A stretch of 64,000 bases of DNA from positions 3,224,001 to 3,288,000 of the forward strand of contig NZ_CP108055.1 in NCBI RefSeq assembly GCF_036174265.1, read 5' to 3'. This document shows, piece by piece, positions 60,748-64,000 of this stretch. The notes under the pieces were generated by a model that worked only from the letters and a program-made list of their open reading frames with translations, was not told the DNA's origin and searched no databases. The position numbers were made by a program, and so were the translations under genes. The stretch comes from Streptomyces sp. NBC_00285. Its GTDB lineage: Bacteria > Actinomycetota > Actinomycetes > Streptomycetales > Streptomycetaceae. Position 1 is the first letter of the stretch. The number at the start of each line of letters is the position of its first letter.

Positions 60748-61392
60748 ATGTCGAAGTTCTACGCGCGTCGACGGCTGAGCATACTCGGAGCCCTGACCGC
60801 CCTCATAGCCTCCGTCGGGCTTTTCAACGGCCCGACCGCCTCCGCCGCCCTCCCCACCCCGGTCAGCGCCGCCACCGCCCGCACCTATCTCGCCTCGCTC
60901 ACCGTGGCCACCGAGAACCGCACCGGCTACGACCGTGACCTGTTCCCGACGTGGATCACCATCAGCGGCACCTGCAACACCCGCGAGTACATCCTCAAGC
61001 GGGACGGTACGAACGTCGTCACAAACTCCGCCTGCACCGCCACCAGCGGCAGCTGGTACTCCCCCTACGACGGCGCCACGTGGACCGCCGCTTCGGACCT
61101 CGACATCGACCACCTGGTCCCGCTCGCCGAGGCATGGGACTCCGGTGCCGGCGCCTGGACCACCGCGCAGCGCCAGGGGTTCGCCAACGACGTCACCCGC
61201 CCGCAGCTCATCGCGGTGACGGACAACGTGAACCAGTCCAAGAGCGACCAGGACCCGGCGACCTGGATGCCGTCGGTCACCTCGTACCGCTGCACCTACG
61301 TCCGTGCGTGGGTCCAGGTGAAGTACTACTACGACCTCTCGGTCGACTCGGCGGAGAAGACCGCGCTGACGAACTACCTCGCAAGCTGCTGA
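60748..61392 (+). CDS. secreted HNH-type nuclease
   Basis: 214-residue secreted protein. The signal peptide (~37 residues) starts SKFYARRRLSIL and ends TASAAL. The nuclease domain has ASDLDIDHLVPLAEAWDSGA (the Asp-His of the beta-beta-alpha metal site), then TRPQLIAVTDNVNQSKSDQD with the Asn of the HNH fold, and WMPSV. Three Cys are expected to form disulphides. This is the GmrSD/DUF1524-like secreted nuclease type that degrades extracellular DNA. ATG at 60748 is six bases behind AAGGGAG. Confidence 0.92.
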   Translation: MSKFYARRRLSILGALTALIASVGLFNGPTASAALPTPVSAATARTYLASLTVATENRTGYDRDLFPTWITISGTCNTREYILKRDGTNVVTNSACTATSGSWYSPYDGATWTAASDLDIDHLVPLAEAWDSGAGAWTTAQRQGFANDVTRPQLIAVTDNVNQSKSDQDPATWMPSVTSYRCTYVRAWVQVKYYYDLSVDSAEKTALTNYLASC

Positions 61393-61463
61393 CGATTGCG
61401 TAACGGACCCTCCCCGCGGACCTCCGTCGTTCCGTACCGTACGGGGCGACGGAGGAGGATCAC

Positions 61464-63152
61464 GTGGCGGATCTGCGGCTGGGCCCACTGCTGAGGTACG
61501 TCGACGGTTCGTCCGCGACCGTCTGGGTCGAGACGAGCCGTCCGTGCACCGCCGAGGTGCGCTGCTCGGACGGCACCGGTGGCCGAACCCGCACCTTCCA
61601 GGTCGCGGGCCACCACTACGCCCTCGTCCCGGTCGACGGCCTCCCACCCGGCACCGAGCGGACCTACGAGGTGTTCCTGGACGGCACACGCGTGTGGCCG
61701 CTGCCCGACGCCCCGTTCCCGGCGTCCGTCATCCGCACGACCGAGCCCGACGGCACCGTCCGCGTCGCCTTCGGCTCCTGCCGCTGGGCCGCGCCCCCGG
61801 AAGGCGAGAAGGACCCCGTCGGTCCGGACGCCCTGGACACCCTCGCGGCCCGCATCGCCGCCGAGCCGGACGGCGAACGGCCGGACGTGCTCCTGCTGTT
61901 GGGCGACCAGGTCTACGCCGACGAGACCTCCCCCGCCACCCGCAGCTGGCTGGCCGCGCGCCGCGATCCCCGCGACCCGCCGGGCGACCAGGTGGCGGAC
62001 TACGAGGAGTACACCCACCTCTACTACGAGTCCTGGCTCGACCCCGAGGTGCGCTGGCTGCTGTCCACCGTGCCCAGTTGCATGATCTTCGACGACCACG
62101 ACGTCATCGACGACTGGAACACCTCCGCGTCCTGGGTCGCGGACATGCGCGAAGTCCCTTGGTGGCAGGAGCGGTTGCTGAGCGGTCTGATGTCGTACTG
62201 GGTGTACCAGCACCTCGGCAACCTCACCCCGGCCGAGCTGGCCACCGACCCGCTCTACGCCGCGGTACGCGAATCCCCGGACGGCACCGACGAGTTGCGT
62301 GCCTTCGCCGCCAGGGCCGAGGCCGACGCCGCCTCCGTGCGCTGGAGCTACCGGCGCGACTTCGGCCGGGTGCGGCTGCTCATGGTCGACTCCCGCGCGG
62401 CCCGCGTCCTCGACGAGGAGAGCCGCTCCATGCTCGACCCCGGCGAGGCCGAGTGGCTGCGCGAACAGGTGCTGGAGGAGCGCGACTCCTACGACCACCT
62501 CCTGATCGGCACCTCGCTGCCCTGGCTGCTGCCGCACCTGGTGCACGACGCCGAGGCGTGGGACGCCGCGCTGTGCCGGGGCGATCGCGGGGCGCGCTGG
62601 GCCCGGTTCGGGGAGGATCTGCGGCGCAAGGCGGACCTGGAGCACTGGGCGGCCTTCCCGGCGTCCTTCACGGCGCTGGCGGACCTGATCGCCGAGGTGG
62701 GGTCGGGGCCCGAGGCGCCGGCGACGGTGCTGGTGCTCTCGGGGGACGTGCACCACGCGTATGTGGCCGAGCCCACGTGGTACACCGGCGGACCGGACTC
62801 CCTCGTCCTCCAGCTCACCTGCTCCCCCGTCCACAACTCCGTGCCCAGCTGGATCCGGTTCGGCTTCCGCTTCGGCTGGAGTGGCACGGCACGGGCGCTC
62901 GGACGGCGCCTCGCCCGGCACGGAGGCTGCGAGCGGCCGCCGGTCTCCTGGCGGCACACGGGCGGTCCCTGGTTCGGCAACCAGCTCATGACGCTGACGC
63001 TGAGCGGGCGTTCGGCGAAGCTGCGGCTGGAGCAGGCGCGGGAGGGAAAGGGGGACGGGGACCAGGGGCGGGCGCGGCTGCGGACGGTCTCGGAGACCCG
63101 ACTCACCGGGGAGAGCGGCCGGGAGAAGTCCCGGTCCACCTTTGCTGATTGA
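61464..63152 (+). CDS. phoD: PhoD-like metallophosphatase
   Basis: 562-residue member of the PhoD-like phosphatase family. An N-terminal Fn3-like domain (residues ~5-90: LLRYVDGSSATVWVET) is followed by the metal site: FGSCRWAAPP, VLLLLGDQVYADE (Asp, Tyr), CMIFDDHDVIDDW (Asp-His) and VLSGDVHHAYVAE. There is no signal peptide or Tat motif, unlike classical secreted PhoD, so it may act in the cytosol or be exported otherwise. GTG at 61464 follows GGAGGAGG. A low-complexity charged C-terminus ends it. Confidence 0.88.
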   Translation: MADLRLGPLLRYVDGSSATVWVETSRPCTAEVRCSDGTGGRTRTFQVAGHHYALVPVDGLPPGTERTYEVFLDGTRVWPLPDAPFPASVIRTTEPDGTVRVAFGSCRWAAPPEGEKDPVGPDALDTLAARIAAEPDGERPDVLLLLGDQVYADETSPATRSWLAARRDPRDPPGDQVADYEEYTHLYYESWLDPEVRWLLSTVPSCMIFDDHDVIDDWNTSASWVADMREVPWWQERLLSGLMSYWVYQHLGNLTPAELATDPLYAAVRESPDGTDELRAFAARAEADAASVRWSYRRDFGRVRLLMVDSRAARVLDEESRSMLDPGEAEWLREQVLEERDSYDHLLIGTSLPWLLPHLVHDAEAWDAALCRGDRGARWARFGEDLRRKADLEHWAAFPASFTALADLIAEVGSGPEAPATVLVLSGDVHHAYVAEPTWYTGGPDSLVLQLTCSPVHNSVPSWIRFGFRFGWSGTARALGRRLARHGGCERPPVSWRHTGGPWFGNQLMTLTLSGRSAKLRLEQAREGKGDGDQGRARLRTVSETRLTGESGREKSRSTFAD

Positions 63153-63357
63153 CCGTCAAAAACCCTTCTATGTCGGGCAGTTCACGTCCGGCGCACCCCT
63201 GGCGGGCGGGCACCCGGATGCCCGCGACGGGCGGGCGGCCAGGTGTAAATTCGGTCACACTTTCGGACGCCAGGATCGGTGACGACAGGCGCTCCACGTG
63301 CAGCTCCGACTGGAACAGCAGGGACAGTTGGGGCAAACGGATGGCTAAATGTTGAAC

Positions 63358-63387
63358 TTGCAAGCATGAATCAGGGGCACCTACCGT
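63358..63387 (+). promoter_or_regulatory. promoter of the DoxX gene with palindromic -35
   Basis: TTGCAA (63358-63363), 18 bases, TACCGT (63382-63387). The -35 lies in the palindrome CTTGCAAG (63357-63364), flanked by TTGAA and CATGAA, which could be a MarR-type site. The rest of the 309-base gap (63153-63357) holds nothing clear beyond GC-rich inverted segments. Confidence 0.6.
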
Positions 63388-63461
63388 GGATGGCTCACTC
63401 GGTTCCATCCCCCTGGGGCGACCCCCCTGTGGGACCGACCCGACCGAAGGAGTCCCCCACA

Positions 63462-63911
63462 ATGACCGGACGCCTCAACAGCGCCCAGCCATACGCCCTC
63501 GGCCTCTACCGCATCGTCGTCGGCCTGCTCTTCCTCTGTCACGGTGCCGCCGCGCTCTTCGGCGTACTCGGCGGAGCCGCCGGCACCGACGGCGGTACCG
63601 TCGGTGCCGGCACCTGGCCCGGCTGGTACGCGGCCGTGATCCAACTCGTCTGCGGCGGCCTGGTGCTGTTCGGCCTGGGCACGCGCGTCGCCGCATTCGT
63701 CGCCGCGGGGTCCATGGCGTATGCGTACTTCAAGGTCCACCAGCCGATGGCCCTGTGGCCCATGCAGAACGGCGGCGAGGCCGCCGCGATGTTCTGCTGG
63801 GCCCTGGTGCTGCTGGTCTTCACCGGGTCCGGCGCGTTCGGCCTGGACCGGCTGTTCACGAAACGCTCGGCACAGGAACGGAGGCCGGCCGCGGAGCCGG
63901 TAACGGTCTGA
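63462..63911 (+). CDS. DoxX-family membrane protein
   Basis: 149-residue membrane protein with four helices (about residues 15-35, 55-75, 80-95 and 105-127). LYRIVVGLLFLCHGAAALFG is the typical DoxX first helix; VCGGLVLFGLGTRVAAFVAA and QNGGEAAAMFCWALVLLVF follow. DoxX proteins work in thiosulfate oxidation in archaea and in thiol/redox stress complexes in mycobacteria; here the partner is unknown. ATG at 63462 follows GAAGGAG. A perfect hairpin lies directly behind the stop. Confidence 0.9.
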   Translation: MTGRLNSAQPYALGLYRIVVGLLFLCHGAAALFGVLGGAAGTDGGTVGAGTWPGWYAAVIQLVCGGLVLFGLGTRVAAFVAAGSMAYAYFKVHQPMALWPMQNGGEAAAMFCWALVLLVFTGSGAFGLDRLFTKRSAQERRPAAEPVTV

Positions 63912-63924
63912 GCCGACGTCACAC

Positions 63925-63965
63925 GGTGCCCTCCCCGCATTGTCCGAGTTCGCGGGGAGGGCACC
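63925..63965 (+). terminator. hairpin terminator after DoxX gene
   Basis: GGTGCCCTCCCCGC / GCGGGGAGGGCACC, 14-bp perfect stem with a 13-base loop. Confidence 0.8.
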
Positions 63966-64000
63966 GCCGCGCCCGGCCCACGCCGACCGTCCGGCGCCGG

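Overview
The window reads as a chromosomal piece of a Streptomyces (or close relative). It is about 70% GC with strong third-position GC. Genes often overlap by 4 bases (GTGA/ATGA), GTG starts are frequent, and several starts sit right behind a TANNNT -10 box as in leaderless transcripts. It also carries a dispersed palindrome typical of the genus, TTA codons confined to very few genes, and many twin-domain regulators and secreted proteins. About 54 protein genes are supported. No rRNA, tRNA, CRISPR array or intact mobile element was seen; the only mobile-element trace is a decayed IS5-type transposase fragment near 41.75 kb.

Layout. 0-4.4 kb: an ABC-2 exporter (ATPase and permease) in an operon with a DesK-type histidine kinase, followed by its LuxR-type response regulator. 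4.4-8.9 kb: a SigE-like ECF sigma factor with a membrane partner, a drug-type MFS transporter with an extra C-terminal beta-sandwich domain, and an AraC-type regulator. 9-11.3 kb: two secreted ricin-type lectins and a sialidase-like hydrolase; the second lectin has an in-frame amber codon but keeps its stop/start coupling to the sialidase. 11.4-15.8 kb: methyltransferase, secreted peptide, amidase_3 cell-wall hydrolase, Pro/Gln-rich membrane protein, F420-type LLM oxidoreductase and a small membrane protein. 15.9-19.1 kb: a three-gene operon of glycosyltransferase, methyltransferase and alpha/alpha-barrel protein.

19.3-23.8 kb and 37.5-40.2 kb hold a split steroid-catabolism set: a KstR-like repressor, a 3Fe-4S-type ferredoxin with an aldehyde dehydrogenase, an MBL-fold hydrolase, a FadA5-like steroid thiolase and a CYP125-like cytochrome P450. 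Five sites built on the KstR core AACnnGTT lie in their promoter regions, one inside the -35/-10 spacer of the P450 promoter, so these separated loci look like one regulon.

23.9-29.7 kb: a cobalamin riboswitch followed by five overlapping genes. Two encode surface-anchored proteins, the first a terpenoid-cyclase-like helical barrel of the kind used by animal intrinsic factor and transcobalamin. The other three encode a complete ECF transporter (EcfT, fused EcfAA', S component). This looks like a corrinoid capture-and-import system and is the most interesting unit here.

30-37.4 kb: lytic transglycosylase, secreted lipase, YoaK-like membrane protein, haloperoxidase-type hydrolase, an HTH-NB-ARC-TPR regulator with two TTA codons, and small enzymes. 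40.3-51 kb: ArsR-type regulator, tandem GT39 enzymes, a membrane-tethered HTH-STAND ATPase, a lipoprotein with an I36-type inhibitor, and a GT87-PAP2 fusion. 51-64 kb: MHS-family transporter, O-methyltransferase under a perfect palindrome, FHA protein, a paired unknown operon, an MFS transporter fused to a MarR-like domain, a peptidoglycan-binding-domain protein, a HAD phosphatase, a GDT1/TMEM165 exporter under a manganese riboswitch, a secreted HNH nuclease, a PhoD-like phosphatase and a DoxX protein.
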